A DNA stretch of 21,004 nt from Clostridia bacterium (lineage in GTDB: Bacteria > Bacillota > Clostridia > Lachnospirales > Lachnospiraceae): NCBI GenBank assembly GCA_026000755.1, contig BNZC01000023.1, positions 1 to 21,004 of the forward strand, in the 5' to 3' direction. Positions 1 through 8,077 of the stretch are shown here, in pieces. The position numbers were made by a program, and so were the translations under genes. The number at the start of each line of letters is the position of its first letter. The first letter of the stretch is position 1. The notes below the pieces were generated by a model. That model saw only the letters and a program-made list of their open reading frames with translations, was not told where the DNA came from and did not search any database.

Positions 1-2
1 CC

Positions 3-611
3 TACATGGCGTTGGTTCCCCTGATTCAGCCGCCGATTATGAAGCTTTTGACTACGAAAGCAGAACGACAGGTACGTATGGCACAGCTGCGGTATGTGTC
101 GAAACTGGAACGGATTATATTTCCCATTGTTATTACAGTTATAGTTGCCTTGATACTGCCTGTGGTTACCCCTTTAGTGGGTATGCTGATGTTGGGCAAC
201 TTATTCCGTGAAAGCGGTGTGGTGCGGCAACTTACGGAGACCTCCAGTAATGCCCTGATGTACATTGTGGTCATCCTCCTTGGAACCAGTATAGGAGCCA
301 CAACCAGTGCAGATGTATTCCTAAATCTTGCAACCATTAAAATTATCGTACTGGGCTTGGCGGCATTTTCACTATCCACAGCCAGTGGGGTTTTGTTTGG
401 AAAGATTTTGTGTAAGGTGACAAAGGGCAAGATCAACCCCCTAATCGGAGCGGCAGGGGTGTCCGCCCTTCCCATGTCAGCAAGGGTGGCGCAAAAAGTG
501 GGAGCAGAAGAAGACCCCACGAATTTTCTTCTCATGCACGCCATGGGACCTACGGTGTCTGCGATTATCGGAACCGCAATCGCAGCGGGAATTTTCATTG
601 CTATTGCATAA
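3..611 (+). CDS. oadB: Na+-translocating decarboxylase beta subunit (OadB/GcdB type), 5'-truncated by window edge
   Basis: This is the C-terminal ~200 residues of the integral membrane subunit that couples decarboxylation of carboxybiotin to Na+ export. The frame is open to the left edge, so the start lies outside the window. What is left shows several hydrophobic membrane segments and the signature [17 protein letters not shown] followed by [10 protein letters not shown]. In the Klebsiella OadB family the Asn, Gly, Ser and Arg of that signature (N373, G377, S382, R389) line the Na+ path, and all four are present here. The carboxyltransferase gene follows after 90 bp, so these two encode parts of one decarboxylase pump; the gamma and biotin-carrier subunits are presumably upstream. 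Glutaconyl-CoA or methylmalonyl-CoA decarboxylase beta subunits look alike, but the neighbouring pyruvate/oxaloacetate-type carboxyltransferase favours oxaloacetate. Confidence 0.92.
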   Translation, partial: YMALVPLIQPPIMKLLTTKAERQVRMAQLRYVSKLERIIFPIVITVIVALILPVVTPLVGMLMLGNLFRESGVVRQLTETSSNALMYIVVILLGTSIGATTSADVFLNLATIKIIVLGLAAFSLSTASGVLFGKILCKVTKGKINPLIGAAGVSALPMSARVAQKVGAEEDPTNFLLMHAMGPTVSAIIGTAIAAGIFIAIA

Positions 612-613
612 CT

Positions 614-675
614 CGTTACTATTTACGATGGGTTTCAAGCGACAGCCGTTTGGGGATCAACCGTGAATAGTAACG
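614..675 (+). repeat. Long intergenic hairpin between oadB and the carboxyltransferase gene
   Basis: CGTTACTATTTACG at 614-627 pairs with CGTGAATAGTAACG at 662-675: 13 of 14 positions are Watson-Crick and the last is a G-U wobble. The loop is 34 nt. It starts right after the oadB stop and ends about 15 nt before the next ribosome binding site. No T-run follows, so it is not a typical intrinsic terminator. Possible roles are mRNA processing or stability, or a dispersed intergenic repeat. A weaker relative lies at 8127-8158. Confidence 0.75.
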
Positions 676-701
676 CTTAATTTATCAAGAAGGAGAACCT
701 T

Positions 702-2115
702 ATGTCAGAACAAATAAAACAGCCGGTGGGTCTTATGGAAACCGTCCTGCGGGATGCCCATCAATCGCTGATTGCAACGAGAATGAAAACAGAGGAGATG
801 TTACCGATTTTGGACAAAATGGACAAAGTCGGTTACCATGCCGTGGAGTGTTGGGGGGGGGGCGACTTTTGATGCTTCCTTGCGTTTCTTAAAAGAAGAT
901 CCTTGGGAACGCCTCCGTAAATTAAGGGCAGGTTTTAAGAACACCAAGCTTCAAATGCTCTTTCGAGGACAGAATATTTTAGGCTATCATCATTATGCAG
1001 ATGATGTGGTGGAGTATTTTGTGCAAAAATCCATTGCCAACGGAATCGACAATATCAGACTCTTTGATGCCTTTAATGATCTGCGTAATTTACAGACCGC
1101 CATTACTGCCACAGTCAAGGAGAAGGGACACGCTCAGGTGGCATTGGCCTATACTTTAGGAGATGCGTATACCTTAGATTACTGGACGAATATTGCAAAG
1201 CAGATAGAGGAAATGGGGGCGCATTCCCTGTGCATTAAGGATATGGCGGGATTGCTTTTACCCTATGAAGCGCAGGAGCTTGTAACAGCTCTAAAATCTG
1301 CGGTCAATCTGCCTATATCTCTCCATGCCCATTATACCAGTGGTGTGGCGTGTATGTCCTATCTAAAAGCCATAGAGGCAGGCTGTGATGTGGTGGATAC
1401 GGCGATTTCTCCATTTGCCTTAGGTACCAGTCAGCCTGCAACAGAGGTTATGGTGGAAACCCTTAAGGGAACCCCCTATGATACCGGCTATGATCAGACC
1501 CTCTTAGCGGAGATTGCCAAATATTTCCGTCCCATGCGAAACAAGGCTCTGCAGGAAGGGCTGATTAACCCCAAGGTATTGGGCGTAGATGTAAAAACCT
1601 TGCTCTATCAAGTGCCGGGAGGAATGCTTTCTAATATGATTTCCCAGTTAAGGGAGCAAAACGCCGAAGATAAGTATCAAGACGTGTTGCAGGAAATTCC
1701 CAAGGTACGAGAGGATATGGGGGAACCACCCCTTGTGACACCCTCCAGTCAGATTGTGGGAACCCAAGCTATCTTTAACGTCCTTACAGGGGAACGCTAT
1801 AAGATTGCAACAAAGGAGACGAAAGCCATATTCCGTGGGGAATACGGGCGAACCGTAAAGCCTTTTAATCCGAAAGTTGTGAAAAAAGTCATCGGGGATG
1901 CCACACCAATTACCGTCCGTCCGGCGGATTTGTTGGAACCGGAACTTCCAAAATTAGAAGCGGAAATGAGTAAATGGAAGGAACAGGATGAAGATGTGTT
2001 AAGCTATGCGCTATTTCCCCAGATTGCAATCGAATTTTTTGAATATCGACAGGCACAGAGGACAAAAATAGACCCGAGTGCGGCGGATTACAAGGTGGGA
2101 GCGTATCCGGTTTAA
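702..2115 (+). CDS. oadA: Oxaloacetate decarboxylase alpha-type carboxyltransferase, frame broken at a G10 tract
   Basis: Biotin-dependent carboxyltransferase: moves CO2 from oxaloacetate to carboxybiotin, partner of the upstream membrane subunit. The start at 702 has the ribosome site AAGGAGAA. The first 56 codons read well and include the metal/catalytic stretch LRDAHQSL (Asp18), then run into TGA at 870-872. Ten G at 853-862 cause this: nine would give the family sequence ECWGGATFDASLRFL, and the +1 frame continues that sequence to the stop at 2113-2115. Further motifs are QMLFRGQNILGYHH, the active-site lysine in CIKDMAGLL and the metal histidines in SLHAHYTSG. The repaired protein would be about 470 aa, normal for an alpha subunit without its own biotinyl domain. 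An ATG at 838 lies in the downstream frame but has no ribosome site and would lose essential residues. Homopolymer miscount, phase variation and true loss cannot be told apart here. Pyruvate carboxylase subunit B is the alternative name. Confidence 0.85.
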
Positions 2116-2300
2116 GAGGAGAGCATATGCCGGATCAAACGAAGGTCATAATCGTATTGATGAGAACTATAGCCCCCAAATTCCAACTTAGGAGAGCAAT
2201 ATGCCGGATTCCAACGAGCGAAACAATTGTATCAATGAGAAATATAACCCCACAATTCAAGCTTAGGAGAGCAACATGCCGGATCCAAATGAGCTAAGCA
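2111..2300 (+). repeat. Three tandem copies (74/75-bp period) of the rpiR ribosome site and start region
   Basis: The string AGGAGAGCA-N1-2-ATGCCGGAT occurs three times, with start codons at 2127, 2201 and 2276; the third is the real rpiR start. After each ATG the sequences stay alignable for about 22 codons. Copy 2 reads MPDSNERNNCINEKYNPTIQA and stops at TAG 2264-2266, inside the ribosome site of rpiR. Copy 3 is MPDPNELSNRINEKYSRFSK. Copy 1 is one base short after GAT; with that base restored it reads NEGHNRIDENYSPQIPT and stops at a TAG overlapping the next ribosome site. As it stands, the copy 1 ATG opens a 56-codon frame ending at 2297, 22 bp inside rpiR. Both upstream copies could be translated as leader peptides and affect rpiR by re-initiation or decoy binding, or be plain relics of duplication. 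Confidence 0.85.
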
Positions 2301-3163
2301 ATCGTATCAATGAAAAATACAGCCGATTCAGCAAGGGTCAAAAGGCCTTGGCTACGTTTATTGTGGATCACTATGACCAAGCGGTGTTTCTCACAGCAGA
2401 GAAATTAGGTGAGGCGGTCGGGGTTTCGGAATCTACGGCGGTGCGCTTTGCAATCGCCCTAGGCTATAAAGGGTATCCGCAAATGCAGGAAGCCTTAGGG
2501 GCAATGCTTCGAGGAAAACTCCATTCTGTTCAAGCGATGGAAGCTGCTTACAAAGGCAGCAGTCATGCGGAAATTTTAGAGCAGGTCATGAGCCGTGATG
2601 CCGAAAAGATTCAGCAGACGGCAAAGAGTATAGACCCGGCAGCTTTTGAATTGGCACTTAAATCCCTCCTTTCGGCAAAACGAATCTACATCATCGGTCT
2701 GCGTAGCTGTGCACCCTTGGCGGCATTTTTGGCATTTTATTTTGAATTGATTTTTGAGGATGTTCGTCTTTTATCCACCAACAGTGCAAGCGAATTATTT
2801 GAACAGATGGCAAACATCAAAAAAGAGGATGTCATAATCGGAATCAGCTTTCCGCGCTACTCCATGCGTACCCTAAAGGCCATGGAATTTGCCAATCAGC
2901 GCAGTGCCACAGTCATCACCTTAACCGACAGCGTGCATTCTCCTATGAACCTGTATTCCTCTTGTAACTTGATTGCCAAAAGTGACATGGCCTCCATCGC
3001 AGATTCTTTGGTGGCACCCCTTAGCGTGATAAATGCCCTTATTGTGGCTTTATGTATGAAAATGCAAACAGAAGTGGAGAAACGATTTCAGATGTTAGAG
3101 GAAATTTGGGAAGAATATCATGTGGACGGCAACGATGAAATTGATCGTTTGAATCTCTCATGA
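2276..3163 (+). CDS. MurR/RpiR-family transcriptional regulator (HTH + SIS)
   Basis: A 295-residue one-component regulator. Residues ~1-77 form the RpiR helix-turn-helix domain; the pattern AEKLGEAVGVSESTAVRFAIALGYKGYPQMQ is the recognition-helix region typical of the family. Residues ~125-255 form a SIS (sugar isomerase) fold that usually binds a phosphosugar, with the strand IYIIGLRSCAPLAAF and the IGISFPRYS segment. The start at 2276 is supported by AGGAGAGC 5-10 nt upstream and the N-terminal match to the family. The stop overlaps the start of the next gene in ATGA, so the flavoprotein is translationally coupled. The ligand cannot be deduced: no sugar gene is adjacent. Target genes could include its own operon or the decarboxylase upstream. 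The leader holds two decayed copies of this gene's 5' end. Confidence 0.9.
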   Translation: MPDPNELSNRINEKYSRFSKGQKALATFIVDHYDQAVFLTAEKLGEAVGVSESTAVRFAIALGYKGYPQMQEALGAMLRGKLHSVQAMEAAYKGSSHAEILEQVMSRDAEKIQQTAKSIDPAAFELALKSLLSAKRIYIIGLRSCAPLAAFLAFYFELIFEDVRLLSTNSASELFEQMANIKKEDVIIGISFPRYSMRTLKAMEFANQRSATVITLTDSVHSPMNLYSSCNLIAKSDMASIADSLVAPLSVINALIVALCMKMQTEVEKRFQMLEEIWEEYHVDGNDEIDRLNLS

Positions 3164-4548
3164 GGAAGGTTCTGGTAATCGGCGGCGGCCCCGCCGGCAT
3201 GATGGCGGCAATACAGGCGGCTAAGGGGGGGGATACTGTTACCCTCTTAGAGCAAAATGAAAAATTAGGCAAGAAGCTTTATATTACCGGCAAGGGCAGG
3301 TGTAATCTGACCAATGGAGCGGAAGCTGAAGATTTTTTTCGCAACGTGGCAGTCAATCCGAAGTTTTTATACAGTGCATTTTATGCCTTTGATAACAATC
3401 AGGTTATGGATTTCTTCCGGGAAAACGGACTGAAACTCAAAACCGAACGAGGAGAACGGATTTTCCCGGAATCGGATAAGGCAAGTGATGTGACGGCAGC
3501 ATTGGAACGAGTTTTGCGGAAAGAAGAGGTAAAGATTTGTCTAAGGACAAAGGTGGCGGAATTGTTGGTGCAGGGGAATGATACGAAGCCCACAGATCTA
3601 TTTGCCCATGCAGAGAGCGATCCCAAGAAGTTAGCGAAGAAAATGCAAGGCAATGAGAATACTTCCATGGAACTACTTGCTCATGCAGCGGGTAATTCCA
3701 AGAAGTCCACGCAGAAAAACAGCAAGAAAGAACCTGTCGGTAAAATCTGCGGAGTACGCCTTACAGACGGCAGAACCCTCACCGCAGATGTGGTGATTAT
3801 CGCAACCGGCGGCATGTCTTATCCTTCCACGGGTTCACAGGGAGATGGTTATCGTTTGGCCACGCAGGTAGGGCATTCCATAACCGACACCATTCCCGCA
3901 CTGGTTCCAATGGAAACAGAGGAGGTGGCGGCAAAACAGCTACAAGGTTTGTCTCTAAAGAATATTTCCGTCTGCCTGAAAAAAGAAAACAAAAAGCTCT
4001 ATGAGGGCTTTGGGGAAATGCTCTTTACCCATTTTGGGGTGAGCGGTCCCTTGATTTTAACAGCAAGTAGTGCCATAGGGGATTACAGAAAAAAACTGCC
4101 CCTTAGACTTTTCATAGACTTAAAGCCCGCCTTATCGAAAGAACAATTGGAGCGGCGGGTGTTACGGGATTTTGAAGAACATAGCAATAAGGCGTTCCGA
4201 AATGCCATACAAAAATTATTTCCATCAAAGCTTATTCCATTTATCGTAGAAAGAAGCGGAATTTTGGCGGATAAAAAAGCCTGTGACATTACAAAAACGC
4301 AGCGAGGGGATTTTGTGGATTTAATCAAGGCATTGCCCTTTGAGATAACAGGCTTTCGAGGATTTTCAGAGGCCATTATCACAAGGGGGGGGGTATCTGT
4401 AAAAGAAATCAACCCACAGACCATGGAATCAAAGTTAGTAAGAGGGCTTTATTTTGCGGGCGAGGTATTGGATTTGGATGCCTTTACCGGTGGATTTAAC
4501 CTCCAGATTGCTTGGAGTACCGGGTACTTAGCGGGGATTAGTATATAA
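3160..4548 (+). CDS. HI0933/BaiN-family NAD(P)/FAD-dependent oxidoreductase with a duplicated insert
   Basis: Flavoprotein of 462 aa. The N-terminal Rossmann motif VIGGGPAGMMAA (residues 5-16) binds FAD and is followed by the family signature KLGKKLYITGKGRCNLTN. The middle carries VVIIATGGMSYPSTGS, and the C-terminus has GLYFAGEVLDLDAFTGGFNLQIAWSTGYLAG, also a family hallmark. Biochemical roles in the family vary (for example the bile-acid reductase BaiN), so the substrate is unknown. Members are usually near 400-420 residues. The extra length here sits at residues ~139-188, a lysine-rich tandem duplication of 25 residues, probably a surface loop between strands. The start overlaps the RpiR stop by 4 nt (ATGA). 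Tracts of 8 G (3225-3232) and 9 G (4385-4393) lie in frame and encode Gly-Gly. Confidence 0.88.
   Translation: MRKVLVIGGGPAGMMAAIQAAKGGDTVTLLEQNEKLGKKLYITGKGRCNLTNGAEAEDFFRNVAVNPKFLYSAFYAFDNNQVMDFFRENGLKLKTERGERIFPESDKASDVTAALERVLRKEEVKICLRTKVAELLVQGNDTKPTDLFAHAESDPKKLAKKMQGNENTSMELLAHAAGNSKKSTQKNSKKEPVGKICGVRLTDGRTLTADVVIIATGGMSYPSTGSQGDGYRLATQVGHSITDTIPALVPMETEEVAAKQLQGLSLKNISVCLKKENKKLYEGFGEMLFTHFGVSGPLILTASSAIGDYRKKLPLRLFIDLKPALSKEQLERRVLRDFEEHSNKAFRNAIQKLFPSKLIPFIVERSGILADKKACDITKTQRGDFVDLIKALPFEITGFRGFSEAIITRGGVSVKEINPQTMESKLVRGLYFAGEVLDLDAFTGGFNLQIAWSTGYLAGISI
3574..3723 (+). repeat. In-frame 75-bp tandem duplication inside the HI0933 flavoprotein gene
   Basis: Unit 1 (3574-3648, residues 139-163) begins GNDTKPTDLFAHAESDPKK; unit 2 (3649-3723, residues 164-188) begins GNENTSMELLAHAAGNSKK. 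The shared core is GN(D/E)...(D/E)L(F/L)AHA...KK. At DNA level GCCCATGCA/GCTCATGCA and CCCAAGAAG/TCCAAGAAG show the common origin. The period is exactly 25 codons, so the frame is kept. The copies are well diverged, so this is old or fast-evolving. Confidence 0.75.
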
Positions 4549-4601
4549 TTATGGGAACGTTTCCTGTGTAGCCGCTCTGCACTCCAAACGGTTCCAATTA
4601 T
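4545..4601 (+). repeat. Imperfect inverted repeat between the flavoprotein gene and cmk
   Basis: ATAATT-ATG-GGAACGTTT at 4545-4562 is mirrored by AAACGGTTCCAATTAT at 4586-4601: the arms ATAATT and GGAAC(C)GTTT match apart from a 3-nt and a 1-nt bulge. The hairpin covers the flavoprotein stop codon and ends just before the cmk ribosome site (AAAGGAG). No U-tract follows, so termination is unlikely; an RNA stability or processing element is possible. Confidence 0.5.
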
Positions 4602-4615
4602 GAAAGGAGTAAATC

Positions 4616-5278
4616 ATGTCATTTAATATAGCTATAGACGGCCCCGCAGGAGCGGGCAAAAGTACCATAGCAAAAAATGTAGCAAAAGCCCTGTCCTATA
4701 TTTATGTGGATACAGGCGCACTTTATCGAGCCATGGCTCTGCATTTTTTGCGTAATCATACAGACTCGGCACAAGAAAATGCAGTTGCGGCGGCTTGTGC
4801 GGACATAAGCATTACTCTGTCCTATGATGAGGGAGTGCAGAAAGTCATCTTAAACGGTGAGGACGTAACAGGGAAGCTTCGCACCGAAGAAGTAGGCAAT
4901 ACCGCCTCAATCGTCAGTGCCTATCCCGCCGTTCGAGAAAAACTCCTGCAATTGCAACGAGATTTGGCAGCGAGTGAAAATGTAGTCATGGACGGACGGG
5001 ACATAGGAAGCCACGTGCTGCCAAAGGCAGATATCAAGATTTACCTGACGGCAAGCAGCGATGTTCGGGCAGAACGAAGATACGAGGAACTGCGTGCAAA
5101 GGGCATTACCTGTGACATAGCCAAGTTAAAAGCTGACATAGAAGAACGTGATCAGCGTGATATGAATCGGGACATTGCACCTTTGAAACAGGCGGAAGAT
5201 GCCATTTATCTGGACAGCTCTAATCTTACGATTAGTGAAGTAACAGAGCGGATATTAGAACTTGTAACTATAAAATAG
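4616..5278 (+). CDS. cmk: Cytidylate kinase
   Basis: Phosphorylates CMP and dCMP with ATP in the cytosol, feeding CTP and dCTP pools. The 220-aa length fits the short bacterial enzyme. The P-loop is GPAGAGKST at residues 9-17, followed by the YVDTGALYRAMA stretch typical of the CMP-binding region, then MDGRDIGSHVLPKADIKIYL, the family signature with the Asp-Gly-Arg-Asp core, and the lid region ASSDVRAERRYEEL. The C-terminal RDQRDMNRDIAPLKQAEDAIYLDSS is also canonical. The start has a clean AAAGGAG site 7 nt upstream. The order cmk - ispH - S1 is common in Clostridia, so this is an ordinary housekeeping block. ispH starts 14 nt after the stop. Confidence 0.97.
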   Translation: MSFNIAIDGPAGAGKSTIAKNVAKALSYIYVDTGALYRAMALHFLRNHTDSAQENAVAAACADISITLSYDEGVQKVILNGEDVTGKLRTEEVGNTASIVSAYPAVREKLLQLQRDLAASENVVMDGRDIGSHVLPKADIKIYLTASSDVRAERRYEELRAKGITCDIAKLKADIEERDQRDMNRDIAPLKQAEDAIYLDSSNLTISEVTERILELVTIK

Positions 5279-5292
5279 GCGGAGGCACTCCC

Positions 5293-6156
5293 ATGGAAAT
5301 CAAACAGGCCAAAAGCGCCGGTTTTTGCTTCGGCGTAAAGCGTGCCGTCGACACCGTATACGAAGCCGCCAAAGAACAAGACGTTCCTGTCTACACCTAC
5401 GGACCCATCATCCACAACGCAGAGGTAGTGCAGGATCTTTCCGAAAAAGGCGTTGCCATTGTTGCGGAAAAAGAGGATCTCCTCCGCTGCAAAGGCGGTC
5501 TTGTGATTATCCGCTCCCACGGAGTCGGCCGAGAAATCTACGACTTCCTAAAGCAGCATGATATTTCCTATCTGGATGCCACCTGCCCCTTTGTGCTTAA
5601 GATTCATCGCCTTGTGGAAAAATATACAGCCGAGGGGTATCGCATTTTGATTTTCGGTGATAAGAGCCATCCGGAGGTAGCCGGCATTTGCACTTGGGGC
5701 GAGGTGAGGCGAACTGATGTTCTGGAAAGTATGGAAGAAGCGGAAAATTTTCCCATTTCCAAAGGAAATGAGCCGGAAAAACTCTGTGTAGTGGCACAAA
5801 CGACATTTCATAACAAGAAATTTCAAGAATTAGTTGCAATTATTTCCGAAAAGGGGTATGATATAATTGTTATCAATACCATTTGCAATGCAACCCAAGA
5901 GCGACAGTCGGAAGCGAAAGAGATTGCAAGTGCAGTGGAGGCGATGATCGTCATTGGTGACACCAAAAGCTCCAACACCAGAAAGCTTTATGAAATATCC
6001 AAAAAAGAATGTAAATATACTTACTATATACAAAAGGCAAAGGATTTGGATCTAACGAAATTAAAATCCGCAAAAAGCGTAGGTATTACAGCTGGGGCTT
6101 CAACCCCAAATAATATAATTGAGGAGGTTCAAAATAATGTCAGAAATGAGTTTTGA
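5293..6156 (+). CDS. ispH: 4-hydroxy-3-methylbut-2-enyl diphosphate reductase (IspH/LytB)
   Basis: Last step of the MEP isoprenoid pathway: a [4Fe-4S] enzyme that reductively dehydrates HMBPP to IPP and DMAPP. The three cluster cysteines are Cys12 (AGFCFGVKRAV), Cys98 (DATCPFV) and Cys198 (NTICNATQERQ). Substrate-site motifs are IIHNAEVV (His41), RSHGVG, SHPEV with the catalytic glutamate (Glu128), AQTTF, and GDTKSSNT. The end TAGASTPNNIIEEV is the family C-terminus. At 287 aa it is full length. The ribosome site is GGCGGAGG, 8-15 nt before ATG 5293. Its last 20 nt overlap the S1-domain gene in another frame. In many Clostridia these two genes are one fused gene, so here the pair is separate but still coupled. 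Confidence 0.97.
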   Translation: MEIKQAKSAGFCFGVKRAVDTVYEAAKEQDVPVYTYGPIIHNAEVVQDLSEKGVAIVAEKEDLLRCKGGLVIIRSHGVGREIYDFLKQHDISYLDATCPFVLKIHRLVEKYTAEGYRILIFGDKSHPEVAGICTWGEVRRTDVLESMEEAENFPISKGNEPEKLCVVAQTTFHNKKFQELVAIISEKGYDIIVINTICNATQERQSEAKEIASAVEAMIVIGDTKSSNTRKLYEISKKECKYTYYIQKAKDLDLTKLKSAKSVGITAGASTPNNIIEEVQNNVRNEF

Positions 6157-7273
6157 ACAAATGCTGGAAGAATCTTTCAAAACAATCAGGAATGGAGAGG
6201 TGGTCAGCGGTACGGTACTAGATGTCAAACCAGGTGAAATAGTCTTGGACATCGGATACAAGTCTGAAGGAATCATTACACGTAATGAATATACGAATGA
6301 ACCCAATGTAGATTTAACGACCCTCGTATCCGTCGGCGATGAAATGGAAGCGAAGGTCTTAAAAACGAGCGACCAAGAAGGACAGGTCGTACTTACTTAC
6401 AAGAGACTCTCCGCAGAGCGGGGCAGCAAACGTCTTGAGGATGCCTTTAATAATCAGGAAGTGCTTAAGGCGAAGGTAGAGAAAGTGTTAAACGGTGGCT
6501 TAAGTGTGACCGTTGATCATGCACGTGTATTTATTCCCGCCAGTTTGGTATCAGATAGCTATGAGAAGGATTTGGAAAAATATTTAGGACAGGAGATTGA
6601 ATTTGTTATTACGGAATTTAATCCCAGAAGACGACGGATTATCGGTGACAGAAAACAACTTCTGATGGCGGAAAAGGCGGAACTGCAAAAGGAATTACTG
6701 GAACGTTTTCAGGTTGGCGACGTTATGGATGGCGTTGTAAAGAACGTGACGGATTTTGGCGTATTTGTAGACTTGGGTGGGATTGACGGTCTGCTTCATA
6801 TTTCCGAGATGTCATGGGGTCGGATTGCTCATCCCAAGAAAGTCTTTAAGCCCGGTCAGGAACTTAAGGTATTTATTAAGGATATTAACGGCAGAAAGAT
6901 TGCATTAAGTCGAAGATTTGAAGATGAGAATCCTTGGAAAGATGCCACCGAGCGTTTTCGTGCCGGTACTATTGTCAAGGGAAAAGTGGCAAGAATGACG
7001 GATTTTGGTGCATTTATAGAAGTAGCTCCCGGCGTGGATGCGCTCCTTCATGTATCCCAGATTACCAAAGGTCATGTGGAGAAGCCCTCTGATTTCTTAA
7101 GTCAGGGTCAGGAAGTGGAAGCGATTATTTTGGACTTCAACGAGGAGAATCGAAAGATTAGCTTAAGCATTCGGGCGTTGCAGGAAGGGAAGACGCCAGG
7201 CAATGACGACGATGATTCCGAATATGCGGATGTAGATCTTTCCGGAAATACCGAATACGACTACGAAGGGTAG
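6137..7273 (+). CDS. S1 RNA-binding domain protein (ribosomal protein S1-like, four S1 repeats)
   Basis: A 378-residue protein with four S1 (OB-fold) repeats at about residues 15-90, 97-170, 184-255 and 270-345, separated by short linkers. The third and fourth are the best conserved (VTDFGVFVDLGGIDGLLHISEMSW and MTDFGAFIEVAPGVDALLHVSQI). The end is strongly acidic (DDDDSEYADVDL). Such four-repeat proteins serve as S1-like mRNA-binding factors in Firmicutes; whether this one is a true ribosomal S1 cannot be told from sequence. I chose ATG 6137 because GAGGAGG at 6120-6126 sits at a good distance; ATG 6146 is a weaker alternative. The gene overlaps ispH by 20 nt, and cheR begins 9 nt after its stop. 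Confidence 0.9.
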   Translation: MSEMSFEQMLEESFKTIRNGEVVSGTVLDVKPGEIVLDIGYKSEGIITRNEYTNEPNVDLTTLVSVGDEMEAKVLKTSDQEGQVVLTYKRLSAERGSKRLEDAFNNQEVLKAKVEKVLNGGLSVTVDHARVFIPASLVSDSYEKDLEKYLGQEIEFVITEFNPRRRRIIGDRKQLLMAEKAELQKELLERFQVGDVMDGVVKNVTDFGVFVDLGGIDGLLHISEMSWGRIAHPKKVFKPGQELKVFIKDINGRKIALSRRFEDENPWKDATERFRAGTIVKGKVARMTDFGAFIEVAPGVDALLHVSQITKGHVEKPSDFLSQGQEVEAIILDFNEENRKISLSIRALQEGKTPGNDDDDSEYADVDLSGNTEYDYEG

Positions 7274-7282
7274 GTTACATAT

Positions 7283-8059
7283 ATGTTTGGTGATTATGAG
7301 AAGTTCAAAAAAGAAGTTTGGACCTTGACTAAGATTGATCTGGATGCGTACAAAGAAAAGCAGATGAAACGCAGGATCGAGACACTGATTAATAAGAACG
7401 GACTAAAGGATTACCCCCCCTATGTGGAGATGATTCGTAAAGAAAAGGACAAGTTTGATCAGTTTGTCAATTTCCTTACGATCAATGTTTCCGAATTTTA
7501 CCGCAATCCCGAGCAATGGAAGTTGCTTGATAAGGAAGTATTTCCCCATTTGATTGAACGATTTGGGAAGAACTTAAAGATTTGGAGTGCGGCCTGTTCC
7601 ACAGGGGATGAACCCTATTCCTTGGTTATGGCATTATCCAGACATTTGCCCCTAAACCAGATCCGTATCCATGCTACGGATATTGACAAGCAGGTGCTTG
7701 ATGCCGCCCGCATGGGACTGTATACGGAGAAGAGTATAGCGGCGGTTCCCCCGGATTTGAAGAAGAAATATTTTACCAAGGTGGGAAATTCTTGGCAGAT
7801 TTCTACGGAAATCAAGTCCAGAGTAGATTTTAAGGAGCATAACCTCCTGCGAGATCCCTATCCTGCGGGCAATCATCTGATTGTCTGCCGTAACGTGCTG
7901 ATTTATTTTACCGAAGAAGCCAAGGATGAGATCTTTAAGAAGTTCAATACTGCCCTTGTGAAGGACGGTAATTTGTTTATCGGAAGTACAGAGCAGATTA
8001 TGAATTATCAGGATTTGCATTATGAGAAAGCACAGGCATTCTTCTTTCGGAAGGTGTAG
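7283..8059 (+). CDS. cheR: CheR-type protein-glutamate O-methyltransferase
   Basis: Transfers methyl groups from S-adenosylmethionine to glutamates of chemoreceptors. The 258-aa chain has the CheR N-terminal helical domain (residues ~1-75, ending NFLTINVSEFYRNPEQW, with the conserved Thr-x-x-x-x-Phe-x-Arg core) and the SAM-binding domain. In the latter, IWSAACSTGDEPYSLVMAL is the SAM glycine loop, HATDID carries the adenosine-binding Asp, and HLIVCRNVLIYF is the family active-site strand. The end GSTEQI and AFFFRKV also match. The ribosome site is weak (GGTAGG, spacing ~9). It is the only chemotaxis gene in the window. It could act with receptors encoded elsewhere. A C7 tract at 7414-7420 encodes Pro-Pro. 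Confidence 0.92.
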   Translation: MFGDYEKFKKEVWTLTKIDLDAYKEKQMKRRIETLINKNGLKDYPPYVEMIRKEKDKFDQFVNFLTINVSEFYRNPEQWKLLDKEVFPHLIERFGKNLKIWSAACSTGDEPYSLVMALSRHLPLNQIRIHATDIDKQVLDAARMGLYTEKSIAAVPPDLKKKYFTKVGNSWQISTEIKSRVDFKEHNLLRDPYPAGNHLIVCRNVLIYFTEEAKDEIFKKFNTALVKDGNLFIGSTEQIMNYQDLHYEKAQAFFFRKV

Positions 8060-8077
8060 AATATGTATCACGAATCG

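Noticed and set aside
26..598. Long antisense open frame opposite oadB
   Set aside because: It is the shadow of a conserved membrane protein gene, has no ribosome site and no recognisable family.
838..2115. Separate carboxyltransferase gene starting at ATG 838
   Set aside because: There is no ribosome site, and the catalytic N-terminal part would be missing. The upstream frame from 702 carries it, so this is one gene with a +1 base in a G tract.
2111..2300. CRISPR-like array before rpiR
   Set aside because: The repeats are whole diverged units without distinct spacers, and they contain the start of the next gene. No cas genes are present.
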